DNA from: Podocnemis expansa
Lineage: Eukaryota > Chordata > Testudines > Podocnemididae
Length of the DNA stretch: 64,000 nucleotides
Direction of reading: 5' to 3'
Assembly: GCA_007922195.1 (NCBI GenBank)
Contig: ML682059.1
Span: forward strand, 17,815,986-17,879,985
Shown here piece after piece: positions 45,224 through 55,856 of the stretch (position 1 is the stretch's first letter; each line of letters starts with the position of its first letter). The notes under the pieces are model-generated. The model saw only the letters and a program-made list of their open reading frames with translations, was not told where the DNA came from and made no database searches. Both the position numbers and the translations under genes were made by a program.

Positions 45224-45827
45224 GAGGAAGTCTACACTTACACTTTAAATCAAAATAATGATGGTTATCATAGAATCATAGAATCATAGGGTTGGAAGGG
45301 ACCCCACGAGGTCATCTAGTCCAACCCCCTGCCAAAAAAAGCAGGACCACTATCTTGATTTAAAGTTGTGCATATCTCCACTAGCTTTCCTTATTTCAAA
45401 ATAAGGAGTTCCCTTATTTTGAAATAAGGAACAGTCATTTCAGTATAATAAAACCTGCCTTTAAATCTAAATGACGGTTAAATAGAAATTATTATTTTGA
45501 AAAAATGAAGTGTAGATGTGTTATTTTGATTTAACTGTTATTTCAATTAAACTCTTTTTGCCTTTCTTCTTCCCAGAGTGCCTTCCTCCTTCCATATAGT
45601 GGGTGAGGGCATTGCCCTTCTTGGGGGCCATCTTGCCACACCTCCTATGGTGCCCCTGTCCTAAATCAAACTAGCAAGTCTTGTCCATAGACATGCTAGT
45701 TTGATTTGGAGTTCTAGTGGGGACATGTTAAAATGATTTAACTTAAATTGTTTTAATGATTTTTGTTTTGATTCAATTATAATGATTTAAGTTAAATCAA
45801 TTTAACACTCTGAATGTAGACATAGCC
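45224..45827. mobile_element. Harbinger MITE K, containing a CR1 tail
   Basis: It starts GAGGAAGTCTACACTTAC (decayed) and ends CTGAATGTAGACATAGCC. The flanks are TGA (45221-45223) and TAA (45828-45830). Because the host PLE reads ACTAACA, the ancestral duplication was TAA. The interior is collinear with G and L, with TTATTTTGAAATAA palindromes at about 45410-45430. It carries a CR1 3' terminal fragment. Confidence 0.8.
45268..45350 (-). mobile_element. CR1 3' terminal fragment
   Basis: About 83 bp begin with the repeated octamer ATTCTATG on minus (CATAGAATCATAGAATCATA on plus), then GGGTTGGAAGGGACC and GAGGTCATCTAGTCCAACCC. This is the standard 3' end of avian/turtle CR1, heavily 5' truncated, inserted in MITE K. 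Confidence 0.88.
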
Positions 45828-45830
45828 TAA

Positions 45831-46802
45831 GGATATGTCCACACACATTCTTTTGATCGAAATAATGCTGATTATTTTGAATTAAAGAAGGGTAGGTCCA
45901 CACTATGTTTCCTTATAGTGAAATGAGGACCTCCCTCAGTTCGTTATAAGGAAATTAATACTGATATAATAAAACCTAGTTTTATATCAATATGATGGTT
46001 AAATTGAAACCATTATATCAATATAACACTGTGGACACATTATCTTGATATAATAGTGTACTGATTTAATGCAATTTGACCTCCTTCTGCCCAGGGTGTA
46101 TGGCATCCTGATAAAAAGGGCCAGGGTTCAGCACCATGGCTGGGGGGAGAGGGTGGAAGAGAACCCCCCCAGCTGCTGGTGGGCATGCCAGGCACAGAGA
46201 AAGGAGCTCTGCACCCAGCTCCCCCAGCACTGGCTGGACAGCAGGGAGAAGAGCCCCCAGCTCCCAGCGCGCATGCTGCACTGCACAGAACGGACCCCCA
46301 TGCCTGATTCCCCAAGCACTGGCTGGGCAGCATGGAGAAGAGCCCCCCGCTCCCGGCTGGCACTTGGGTAGCTGAGTGTGGGGGCCCCCCTCCCACTGCC
46401 TGGCATGCATGCTGGGAGCCAGGCACAATGGGTCTCTTTCCCCCCCAACCTGGCTGTCTGCCCAGGGCTGCAGCCAGGTCGGGGGGGGTGCCTTCTCCCC
46501 CACCAGCCACAGAGCAGCTAGATCCAGGAGGGAGGGATTCTCTTCCCTGCAACGTGGGTCACTGGGTGAGAGCCAGGCAGGGGACTGGGTGGGTGGCATG
46601 GCCCATCTCGCTACACATCCCATAGTGCCCCTCTCCTAAATTGAAGTAGCAAGTCCTGTCCATAGACATGCTAGTTTGATTTGGGTTTCTAGTGGGGACA
46701 TGTTAAGTCAATTTAACTTAAATCAATTTAATGATTCTTGTATCAATTCAATTAGATACGTTTTAATTAAATCGATTTAACCTTCTAGGCGTGAACATAG
46801 CC
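45831..46802. mobile_element. Harbinger element L
   Basis: A 972-bp element starts GGATATGTCCACACACATTC and ends CTAGGCGTGAACATAGCC, with the perfect duplication TAA (45828-45830 and 46803-46805). The left TAA is also the right duplication of K. The AT-rich ends carry TTAAATCGATTTAA (perfect at 46767-46780) and ATATCAATAT forms. A GC-rich core (46080-46620) has no recognisable product; the long ORFs on both strands there are compositional. Confidence 0.88.
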
Positions 46803-46824
46803 TAACAGTTGTGTTAGTCTTTAA

Positions 46825-47222
46825 GGCTGTGTCTACATTAGTTAGTCTGAACTTATTACTTCGAACTAATAAGTTGGAGGCTAGTTCGAACTAACTTCCA
46901 ACTTATTAGTTCGAATTAACAACATAGACTAGTTTGAACTAATGTTAGTTTGAACTAGTCCACTTTGTTAGTTCAAACTAACTGCTCTTAGTTAACCTAA
47001 GAGTTAATCCTGGTCTCCACTGTACTTAGTTCAAACTAGCACTCAAACTAAGGGCTTAGTTTAAACTAACCGGTAGTAGTTACTAGTTTGAATTAAGCTT
47101 TCATTCGTTCAGACTAAGGAATTCCTTAGTTTGAACTAATGACAACCTGATGTAGACAGGCAAAAAGTTAGTTTGAATTAAGCCTTCTTAATTGGAACTA
47201 ACTTGCCAGTGTAAACATAGCC
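46825..47222. mobile_element. Harbinger MITE M
   Basis: A 398-bp element starts GGCTGTGTCTACATTAG and ends GCCAGTGTAAACATAGCC. Flanks TAA (46822-46824) and CAA (47223-47225); the host PLE word CTTTAAGTGCC shows the target was TAA. It consists of TTAGTTCGAACTAA palindromes (TAGTTCGAACTA at 46882-46893) and is the closest relative of F and O. Confidence 0.88.
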
Positions 47223-47529
47223 CAAGTGCCACAGGCCTCCTTGTTCATTTTACTGAACGAGGCTAACACTGATACCCCTTTGGAACTCACTTGCAGTGTG
47301 GGTGACCTAAGTTCAAGACTGCACACATTCACCTACATTATTTTGAGTCTCTGGAATATTTTAGTTTTTGCATACACAGCTCGGCAGTGAAATACTCTGA
47401 AGAGTCTACGTATTCTCTACATGCCCCCTCCTGATGCTACGGGGTCTGAGCACATCTTTAACATTCTATCCCACAGATATTTTTTCTTCCTCACCTTCTT
47501 TTTCCTCTATCGTCTCTTCTGTTTTTTGC

Positions 47530-48600
47530 ATATAGCTACTCCAGCTTACACTGGCACATCTGTATCAGGACAGCTGTAGTGTTGTAAGAGTGTTTGCGTA
47601 GCTGCATTATGTTGACAGGAAAGTGCTCTCCCACCAACATAATGAAACCACCTAAACCAGGTATGTAAATCTCAAAGCCTGTGGGCTGGAACAGCCCAAC
47701 CAAGGGCACTGATCTGGCCTGCAGAGTGGCTGCCTGGGCTGTGCTTGGAAGCTGTTTGCAGTAGCAAACTCCAAAGACAATCTCCTGGCACAGGAGGGCA
47801 TGCTTCTGACTCACTCAAGCCAATCCCCGTTTAGCTCTGCTGTGGTCTACCAACCCATCAGAGTCTCAGTTACAGCAGGCTAGGCCAGCTCCGGAGAGCC
47901 CCCCAACATTGCCCTCGCTCCCAACTGTTCACTGTTAGTCAGTCAGCATGATAATTTGATTGAAAGCACATTGAACGAATCACAAATAAAGAAGGAAAAA
48001 GTGGGTTTGGCCCACATGGGAATAAGCCAATCAGAGGCCTGTCAAGACTGAGCCAACCAAAGGCCAGCATTCTGAATGACTGACAATGAGTGGGCCAGGA
48101 GTGGGAAAGGCAGGAGCCAAGCCTGGCTGCCTGTGATAAAAACTGATTTTTTTGCCCACCACCAGGAGGCAGAGAAATGGGAAGGGGAGAGAGCGGAGGG
48201 GTGGGATCGGGAGAAGGTCTGGGAGACAGCATGGGGAAGGAGAGTCCATAGGGAAAGTGTTGCAGAGCCTGCAGGGTTGGGGAGGGAAAGGGGGAGCCCA
48301 CACCACTCTGAACATGGAAGGGGAAAGAGTTGGGGAACCTGTTTGGCCATGTGGCCCATGACAGGTGTCCTGCATTCCAGTGCCCCCCAAACACACTGAA
48401 TAAGTTTGACATGCCTGACCTAAACAAATGGTGGTAGCTGTGTCAATGGGCGAACATGTCCTGCTAGCATACCACTCTCCGTACAGGCACTTATGTTGGA
48501 AAAAAGTTATGTTTCTCAGTCAGGTGTTTTTTTTCACAGCCAGGAGCTGCAAAAGCTTTGCCAGCACAAGTGCTGGTATGGACAAGGCTTAGTGGTGCAT
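47530..48600. mobile_element. Old Harbinger-like element, host of a hAT insertion
   Basis: The arms 47530-47649 (CCAGCTTACACTGGCACATC, ATTATGTTGACAGGAAAG) and 48426-48600 (CGTACAGGCACTTATGTTGG, GCTGGTATGGACAAGGCTTA) flank the hAT element and look like the two halves of an old MITE. Borders are unclear, and this is the weakest Harbinger call. Confidence 0.4.
47658..48417. mobile_element. hAT-type non-autonomous element (760 bp), perfect 8-bp duplication
   Basis: It starts CAGGTATGTAAATCTC and ends AAGTTTGACATGCCTG, flanked by ACCTAAAC on both sides (47650-47657 and 48418-48425). It is collinear with the hAT element at 42124. Confidence 0.9.
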
Positions 48601-48867
48601 TTACACTGTAGAATTCTTTTAGTTTCTTGCTTCTGGTGTCTTTTTCCACCAAAGGAAAAGACTGGCAGAAGGAGGGAAGGATGGAAATTACCCATTGCTG
48701 GAGCCCTTCCCTGCCAGAGGGAAAGGCTGCAGCATCCAAGAAAGGCTATGTTTAGGCGGGGGGGGGGGTATTTTTTGCCTGCTGCTTCACAGACAAGGTC
48801 AGCTGTCAGACTTCTGCACTAGGCAGAACAGAATGGGGAGGAAGTGAGCAGCCCGCAGTGGAAAAAA

Positions 48868-50225
48868 AAGCATGTTCAGGACTGTTTAGAAAAGCTGGAC
48901 ATGCATAAGTCCACTAGGCCAGATTCAATGCATCTGAAGGTGCCAAGGAAGATGGCTGATGTACTGTGAAGTCATTGGCCATGGTCTTTGAGAACACATG
49001 GGGTATGTCTACACTTAGACTTTTAGTCTGAATTGACTCAATTCGAACTAATCAGGTCGAACTAATTATGATTAGTTTGAATTGAGTCAATTCGAACTAA
49101 TGTGGCCAGAGTAGGAAAACCAATTCGAAATAGCATGTCCATGAAATGGACTTGCTACTTCGAATTGAAGCAGGGGCACCATGCAGCAACATAGGTGCAG
49201 CAACATAGCTCCCTAACAGGGGCATGTCACCACCCGATCCCCTGCCCTGCTCCAAGCCCTCTGACCCAGGCACAGGGAAAAACATCCTCTGCCCAGCTCT
49301 AGTCGCTCAGCGGCTAGAGCTGGGCAGCGGATGTTTTTCCCCATCCCTGGCTCAGAATGTTTTCCCCTGCCAGGGGTCCCTGGGGTCAGGGCGCCCCCAC
49401 CTCCCAACACAGCAGGGGGGGCCAGGAGAAGGGAATCCCCCCTGCGTGCCCCTGCCCAGCTGTGCTGTCAGCTTGGAGCCAGGGAATTCCTTGTCCCAGA
49501 GCTGTCAGCACAGGGGGGATGGAGGAGAAGTGATTCCCCTGGCCCACACTGACAGCTTGGGGCCAAGGGGTTCCCCGGCCCAAGCTGACCCCACAGTCTG
49601 GGTGGGGGAGAAGGGATCCTCACCTGCTCCCCCGCTGGCCACCCGCAGGTGGGGGTGTCTTCCTCTCAGGCAACCAGTGCAGCAAAAGCCACCCACAGGG
49701 GGGACAGGAACCTCATTGCTCCTGCCAGCCTGATGTGGCTGGTGGGGGTGAAGTTACGTTTGGGGCTGCTGCCCCAGGTGCTGAAGGGCTGGTTTTCCCC
49801 CCAGGGTGCATAGCACACTGGGAGAAAGGTCAACGCTTTTGAATTTGAACTAAATTTAGTTCGAATTCATATGTTTACACAACATCGATTTGAACGTGAG
49901 GGTTCAAATTGATTACTTCGAAGTTACAGGACATTTTGTAACTTTGAAGCAATTGCTTGTCCATTCGACCAAAGGGAAGCCTTATGTCGAATTGGCCAAG
50001 TGCTGTGTACGCAGGTCGTTTCTTAAATTTGATCTAGTGTTTATTAAGTTGAATTTAAATGTGTGCGTAGACATACCCATGGTGATTGGGGAAGATCCCG
50101 CATGATTAAACAAAGGATAAATATGGTGCTAATCTTTCCAAAAGGCAAGAGGGAGGAACTGAGGGACTACAGAAAAGTCAATCTTACTACAGACCCAAGA
50201 AAAATCATGGAGTAGATCCTGAAAG
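48868..50225 (+). mobile_element. CR1 fragment split by Harbinger N
   Basis: 48868-49000 reads HVQDCLEKLDMHKSTRPDSM and on to an AMVFENTW-like block. 50082-50225 continues with an IFPKGKREELRDYRKVNLT-like block and IME.ILK. This is the N-terminal RT region of a CR1 on plus. It is contiguous when N and one ATG are removed. Confidence 0.8.
49001..50078. mobile_element. Harbinger element N (1.08 kb)
   Basis: It starts GGGTATGTCTACACTTAGAC and ends GTGTGCGTAGACATACCC, the best-conserved termini in the window, with the perfect duplication ATG (48998-49000 and 50079-50081) inside a CR1. Subterminal words are CAATTCGAACTAA and its inverses. A GC-rich core (49160-49830) contains an inverted pair (CCGCTGAGCGACTAG-type around 49300-49320) and ends with the CCAGGGTGCATAGCACACTGG hairpin (about 49802-49822). 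No known protein. Confidence 0.9.
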
Positions 50226-50234
50226 GACCTCCCA

Positions 50235-50396
50235 TTCTGCAGGTTTCCCCATCTTCAAAGTGTCTGATGAAGTGGGATTTTCTCTTATGAACACTCATGC
50301 AAAAAATAAATTTGTTAGTCTTTATAAGTGCCACAGGATTTCTTGTTTGTTTTGCTGAACTAGACTAACACAGCTGCCCCCTCTGGAACTTCTCAC
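50235..50396 (+). mobile_element. PLE 3' repeat
   Basis: The PLE 3' end in sense orientation runs from CCATTCTGCAGGTTTCCCC through the hammerhead-like region, AATAAATTTGTTAGTC, GCCACAGGATTTCTTGTTTG and the tail GAACTAGACTAACACAGCTG. It directly follows the CR1 fragment, so it may have inserted into it. Confidence 0.82.
50260..50300 (+). ncRNA. Decayed hammerhead-like core in the PLE repeat
   Basis: CTGATGA, A, GTGGGA are present, but the second arm reads TCTTAT and GAAA has become GAAC. Certainly inactive. Confidence 0.4.
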
Positions 50397-50491
50397 TATG
50401 CAAGGCATGGAAGAAAGGAGTATATCTGACTCACTGCCTGCTTATTCCTTTGCACTTCTATGTCAGACTTGCCTGAATTATGGTTTAGGGA

Positions 50492-51265
50492 TGTGCAAGA
50501 GAGAATTCTGGGGAGGAAGGCCAGTGAGTCTCAGGGGAGCCAATAGGAACAAAGCACAGGTTTTTGAATTGGAGAAGCAGCCTTGCTTGTTCCTATTTGG
50601 TAGCAGCAGAGCTTCTGGAAGGATCAGGAGGAGGCCAGGTAGAAAGGCCTGAAGAAGCATCCAGTGACATCCTTACCAAACATATGCTCAGTTTGTACCT
50701 GCCCAGGCATGAGTAGAACAGGGAATGTTTACTTAGACGTGGTCAGGGTGTTTCTTTGTTTTTGGTTTGTTTTTGGATTTTTCTGTACTGATCACATGTA
50801 TCCCCTTCCCCTACTCTGTAACTACCTAAGTTAAATCCCAGAGAAGCAACTCTCTGTGTTCTTATCTCTCCTTTTTAATTAAAGATTTTACCCTTTTAAA
50901 GTAAGCTCTGGGTCTGTGTCCTGAAAGGCAAGAGGTTTCCCATGTGCCTCAGACTGCACAGCCAGCTACTAAAGGGGGATTCTGTTCCAATTCCATCTGA
51001 TATCCCAGCTGGGGTTCAGTCACTCTCCTGAGGGAGGAATAAAAGTGATTGCAGGTAATTCACAGGAAGGAATTCCGAAGTGCGCCTTCATGAGTTTTCA
51101 AGAGATTTTTGCATTTGGGTGGTGGCAGTGATACCACTCCAAGGCCAGGAATTTGAAGGCCTTGGAGAGTTTAAGACCAAGCCTTAAGGCTAGTGGCTTT
51201 TAAGGCCTGTTGCAGTCCCCCACCTTCTGCACTAAGAGTGCCAGAGTGGGGAAACAGTCTTGACA
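50492..51265. mobile_element. Solo LTR, inverted copy
   Basis: The reverse complement is collinear with 11266-12041: it starts TGTCAAGACTGTTTCCCCAC (ending at 51265 on plus) and passes the AACACAGAGAGTTGCTTCTC and AAACATTCCCTGTTCTACTC landmarks. The other end near 50492 is altered; the usual GTTAACCCC word is missing. No target duplication was found. Confidence 0.8.
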
Positions 51266-52320
51266 ATTATAACAACACAAAAATAATTACCCTACCAGGT
51301 AAGGTAGAGCTTATATTTTTGTCAGCAGCAATTAGAGGCTTCTCCTGTAAAATAAAATGCTTTCAATGGTCAAAAATATGAAAAGACACATCATTCAAGC
51401 AAGCCTGGGTTAACAGGCCTAGGGGCCCTGAGCGACCCCACCACTGTGGGCCCCCCAACCTTGATCCTCCCTGGACTGGGGCCCCTGGGAGAGCATACAG
51501 CTGGGCCAATGCTGCCAGGGGACAGAGATTGCACTCTTGTCTCATCCATTTGTTGGATGCAGGACCACACTAGAGGCTATGCCATGTACCAGTTTACTAT
51601 GTTCCTGTCCCAAGAATGGAGCAGAGCAAACTGGGCCAGCTTGCCCCACCCTGAGGGCAGATCAGTTAGTCCAGGAGTAGGGAAGATGCACGGACCTCAG
51701 CCTCCGGCCCAGGGCCCCGCCTTCCCAGAACCAGCAAGGCAGGAACCTCTCACTCTCAGTGTCCCCCTATCCCCCAGCACTGTTGGGGGCTGAGCAGGGC
51801 AGTGGGAGGGGACGGCTGGATTTGCAAGCACGATAGCAACTGGAGCTTAACCCCCGATAGCCCCTACATTAATGTTCCCTTTCATTCAAGGAAAATGTTG
51901 TTGGTGCTTTCAGCCGCTTTGTCTTCCAGTCTTCCCTATTAATTGATCCACCTAGCACAGATTTTATCCTATTGGTTTTGTAAATCACTTTTAGAATTAA
52001 TTTAGAATGAACATCTTATTAGTAGAGATGAATTTGCCTGGAAAGCCCTTCATGATCAGGAAACTCCCACATAAAGAAACCCAATGTTTTCCAGGTTTAT
52101 CAGCAATTTGCAAGCCTTGTAGAGCTTAATTAAAGACCAGAGAGGATTTTTAAATCAGGGACAAAAATACAACCATGACAAATAGCCATAAATAAAAATA
52201 AATAAATGCATTAAATACTAGGCAATTAATATCAATTTGGAAGAATCCAGAGATGTCTAGTCCAGTTATCTCTGGTACCTAGGAAAGGATCTAAACAGAA
52301 CATAACCAATGAAATTAATA
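51266..52320. other. Unassigned stretch with a GC-rich island
   Basis: 51415-51830 is GC-rich and resembles a hAT interior (AGGCCTAGGGGCCCTGAGCG at its left). I cannot find paired ends or a duplication, so no element is called. Confidence 0.4.
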
Positions 52321-52329
52321 GGAATCTTT

Positions 52330-53010
52330 CCTTCATCACCTTCCTTGTAGCATGGGGCATGACTCACTTTCTGGTGGATTCTCTGTACCTTAGGCTATGT
52401 CCACACTTAAAAGCTTCGTTCGGACTTGTTTAGTCTGAAATAAGTAGTTTGAAGTTAGTTTGAACTAGGCATGCTTTTTTTAGTTCAAACTGACTTTTTA
52501 GTTCAAAATAAAAAGAACGGCTAGTTCAATCTAAAAGTTAGTTTGAACTAAAAAAAAGTGGATTAGTTTGAACTAACCACTAGTTTGAATTTACTTAGCT
52601 CAAACTAGCATGACTAGATCATGCTATTTCAAACTAAATTTTGTAATAAATTCAAACTAAGCAGTTAGTTGGGACTAACCAGTTGAACTAACTAGTTCAA
52701 GCTAAGCTTGGTTAGCTTGAACTAAACAATTGTTTTTTTTTGTTTGTTTGTTTGTTTTAATTCAAACTACACAAAGCCTAGTGTAGACAGGGCTCAAATT
52801 AGCCTGGATTAAGCCTCCTTAATCTGGACAAATTTGCTAGTGTAGACACACCCTAAAAGTCTGTAATCATGATTTGAGGACTTCAATAACTCAATTATAG
52901 GCTAGAGGTTTATTACAGGAGTGGGTAGGTGAGGTTCTGTGACCTGCATTGTGCAGGAGGTCAGGGTAGATGATCATATCAGTCCCGTCTTACCTTAGAG
53001 TCTGTGAGTC
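52330..53010 (+). mobile_element. CR1 3' end split by Harbinger O
   Basis: The CR1 tail order is TAGCATGGGGCATGACTCAC, TTCTGGTGGATTCTCTGTAC, then after O AAAGTCTGTAATCATGATTT, GAGGACTTCAATAACTCA, GTTCTGTGACCTGCATTGTG and CTTAGAGTCTGTGAGTC. It is the least decayed CR1 tail here apart from 37091-37820. Confidence 0.87.
52393..52853. mobile_element. Harbinger MITE O
   Basis: A 461-bp element starts GGCTATGTCCACACTTAAAA and ends GCTAGTGTAGACACACCC. The flanks TTA and TAA differ by one base. It is made of TTAGTTTGAACTAA palindromes (perfect inverted arms at 52563-52576), the same group as F and M, with a T-rich GTTT tract at 52733-52757. Confidence 0.87.
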
Positions 53011-53267
53011 TATTGACTTCAGAGGGTGTCTGGTGTAGCCAAATCCTTTAGTTTGAAAATTAATTTAAGATTGTCAGTTAGATGTAATGAGCTTTTTAGG
53101 GAGTTTAGTGTTCTTGCCCAAATTTGCCCACAGAAATTTTTAAAACAAGAGGCCCCCGGGGATGCTTGTTAGAGAAAGTCACACAAAACTTAAGTTAACT
53201 TTATAAAATCCTTTTGTTGTTAAAAGTGTAAATGTTAAGCACAGAATTAAGAAAAGGGTTAATTGAG
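53011..53267. other. Unassigned
   Basis: Short unassigned interval before the microsatellite. Confidence 0.4.
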
Positions 53268-53306
53268 TCTGTGTGTGTGTGCGTGTGTGTGCGTGTGTGT
53301 GTGTGT
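53268..53306. repeat. (GT)n microsatellite with GC variants
   Basis: GT units interrupted by GC at three places. It continues after MITE P as TGCG units. Confidence 0.95.
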
Positions 53307-53685
53307 GGCTATGTTCACAAGTAAACTGTTATTTCAAAATAAGTTAATTTGAATTAAGGGAAAGCCTGATATTGAAACGGCTGTTATTTCTAAATGATTA
53401 TTTCGAAATAAAGCCGTTCGGACACATTGTTTTGAAACAGCTGTTTCGAAACAATGTTGTTGTTTTCAAAACAACGTGTCCAAATGCTGTTGTTTCGAAA
53501 CAACCATTTAGAAACAACAGCTATTTTGATTTCCTGCTAGGTTTTACTGTTTTGGAATAACGGCCGTTATTTCAAAACAACGGGACCCGTTGTTTCAAAA
53601 TATCCATGCATTGTGTGGACATGAGAATTTTTATTTCAAAACAATGGGTTTTGTTTCGAAATAAAACTGTCGTCTGAACACAGCT
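53307..53685. mobile_element. Harbinger MITE P, inserted in a microsatellite
   Basis: A 379-bp element starts GGCTATGTTCACAAG and ends GTCGTCTGAACACAGC plus one altered base. It is flanked by TGT on both sides (53304-53306 and 53686-53688). It belongs to the TTGTTTCGAAACAA group with H and I. Confidence 0.85.
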
Positions 53686-53722
53686 TGTGCGTGCGTGCGT
53701 GCGTGCGTGCGCGCGCGTGTGT
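53686..53722. repeat. (GTGC)n microsatellite
   Basis: GTGC units then GCGCGC and GTGT: the right half of the tract split by P, with a different unit from the left half. Confidence 0.93.
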
Positions 53723-55848
53723 AAAACCCAATTTCAATTAACTTCAATATTATAATACAAGAAATCTTATAAGGTTACTAAATTTGGTATTTAAAAACCT
53801 ATAGCTGATACCCACATCCTGGTATTCCAGCTTGGTCAAGAGAGTCATCCACAATCTTGACTTCACAGAAAGGGTGTTCAGGAAAGAGATGAGCAACTTT
53901 TGCTGATATCTCTACACTTTTTGAAAGTGACTTAAAATAACTAGCTATAAGTCAGATAAGTTGGTCTGCATTCTTCTAAAGACTAGCTGAGAGCTGAAGA
54001 AGTTCAGAGCTAGCAGCTCAGAGAAAAGAGCTATATTTTGAAAAAGCTTAAACCAGAAAACCTAAAAGCTGCCCTTAGTAACAGAGTTTGGGCTTTTATA
54101 CCCTTCTTAACATAGAGCAAGTTAGAGCCACCTCTATCACTCAAATATGGGGAGCTCAACCCAGAAATTGTAGGGCTAAATCTGTGTCATTGGTTAAGAG
54201 GTTTGAGCATAGGATTGAAGTATAATGGAGGCATGGGATGCATATCTGCCCTTCAAAATGTTTCATTATTATTTATGGATGTCTTTGTGGGTTTTCTGGT
54301 GTTGTTCCAAATATCAAGGGGTCCAAACTGAAAAATCATGTTATCTTTCTGTCTACTGACCTGGGTGTCATGATCAAAATATAGCCTCTTGGATCTATCC
54401 ATCACTGAGCACTGATGAAGAAACAGACCCACCTGTCTAGCTTCTAATCTAACATTAACTTAAGTTTCCTGTTTATGCCTACACTCTTACCTCTACATAC
54501 AAACCATATAAATTTCCTATGCAGGCCTGTAAGATACTTTACATGTCAGCTGTCAATACACAAGTTAATGCTTACTTAAGAACTTATGCTAAACTTCTCT
54601 AAATCTAATAGCAGAATTTCTTTAACATATAAAGAAGAATACATAAATGATTGATAGATGAATACGTGTGTGCAAACCAAACAGGTTAAATCAAGGGCTG
54701 CAGTGTAGTGAATGCTCTATACTAATCACTCCAGTGAGGCTAGTGGTGGTACATCCACTGTCTAAAAGGAGCACAGTTGTTGGTCATCTGCTGCTATTAC
54801 TAACCTGAATGTCTATGTTCTCTTTTACTCCTCTATCTCCTACATATACACATATATGAATACATCATCATCAGTGAAATCAATGGAGATTGCGAGCGTG
54901 AACCAAATGGCAACATTTGATCCTAAATAATACTCACACTTACAGAACACAAAAACAATCATTCTCCACTCTCTTTTTCACTCTCATTAGCCTTCTGGTA
55001 ATTTCTTTGTAGCTCCCTCTCCCTTTATACTGTCTCTTCATAGGTTTCTAGGTGCATTTTGTATATAGGTTCTCTTAGTGCTTCTATATATTTATATTAT
55101 TACACTATAATTCACAAATACATATTATCTCCATTGCTAATTATCAGGATATGTGGTACGACAAAAATCCTCTTTATAATGATCCAGTTGTCAGCTTTTT
55201 CCTGTGATGTCACATTTCAATTTTAACGACATCATCCTGTGGACAACAGTAATTCTGGCAACCCCAGATTATATAATTGTTTAAATAACTGTGTTAGAAA
55301 AGCAGGTTCATCACAAAAGAAACAGGTTCTGTTTGTTCTCAAGCCTCTAGAAAGTAAAGAGAAAATAGAGCAGTTTGCCAAAATGCATGTATATATTTTT
55401 AGTCACTCTTTCAAAGTTTCTTAGTCTTCGAAAGTTTGACTGTTTATTTCCCTACCTTATTGGTTTTCTAAACACTCCCAAGTTCTGTTTATTATTATTT
55501 TTCTTTTGATTTTGGTTTTAAAAGAATGTATAATTTCATATATGTATGTTTCAGGGCCTGTATCTTACCGTATAATTGAACTAAGGATTGGAAAAAAATC
55601 ATTAAGACATTTTACATTTTAATATAAAAGCTAAATATTTGCAGATTTGCTAATTTTTTGTTTGTTTGTTTTTCAGGTGATATTACTGCCATTTACCATG
55701 AAATAGAATGTCTGCATAAAATAGCATTTTTTCTCTTTAATTCTAATAGGCGAGGTTGACAGACGAAGTCCTGTTTTCAAATTACTAAAGTTTTAGAAAT
55801 ATATTCAATATATTTTAATTGAATTATGATTATTATACTACTGTTGTT
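53723..55848. other. Unassigned stretch
   Basis: About 2.1 kb of AT-rich DNA without recognised elements or coding similarity. Confidence 0.45.
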
Positions 55849-55856
55849 CAGAAGGT

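Larger units (their letters stand above)
45184..47284 (-). mobile_element. PLE inverted dimer 3, split by three Harbinger MITEs
   Basis: Removing K (45224-45827), L (45831-46802) and M (46825-47222) joins AACAAGGAGTCCTGTGG..AAAGGACTAACA to GTTGTGTTAGTCTTTAAGTG, CCACAGGCCTCCTTGTTCAT and the full tail (TGAACGAGGCTAACACTGAT then ACCCC). This is an inverted dimer of the same design as 21532 and 31319, with the truncated copy ending in the A run at 45184. Possible aged duplication: CTCATGAGCAG (45174-45184) and CTCACTTGCAG (47286-47296), 8 of 11. Confidence 0.75.

Noticed and set aside
46040..46640. Pair of 170-185 codon minus-strand ORFs as a host gene
   Set aside because: Same situation in the core of Harbinger L; opposite-strand ORFs are equally long and both are Pro/Ala/Gly-rich without motifs.
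49097..49733. 169-codon ORF as a transposase of element N
   Set aside because: No Harbinger transposase or Myb-like block is visible; internal repeats and composition explain the open frame.
51415..51830. Another hAT element
   Set aside because: GC-rich and similar in flavour, but no paired ends or 8-bp duplication could be found by eye.
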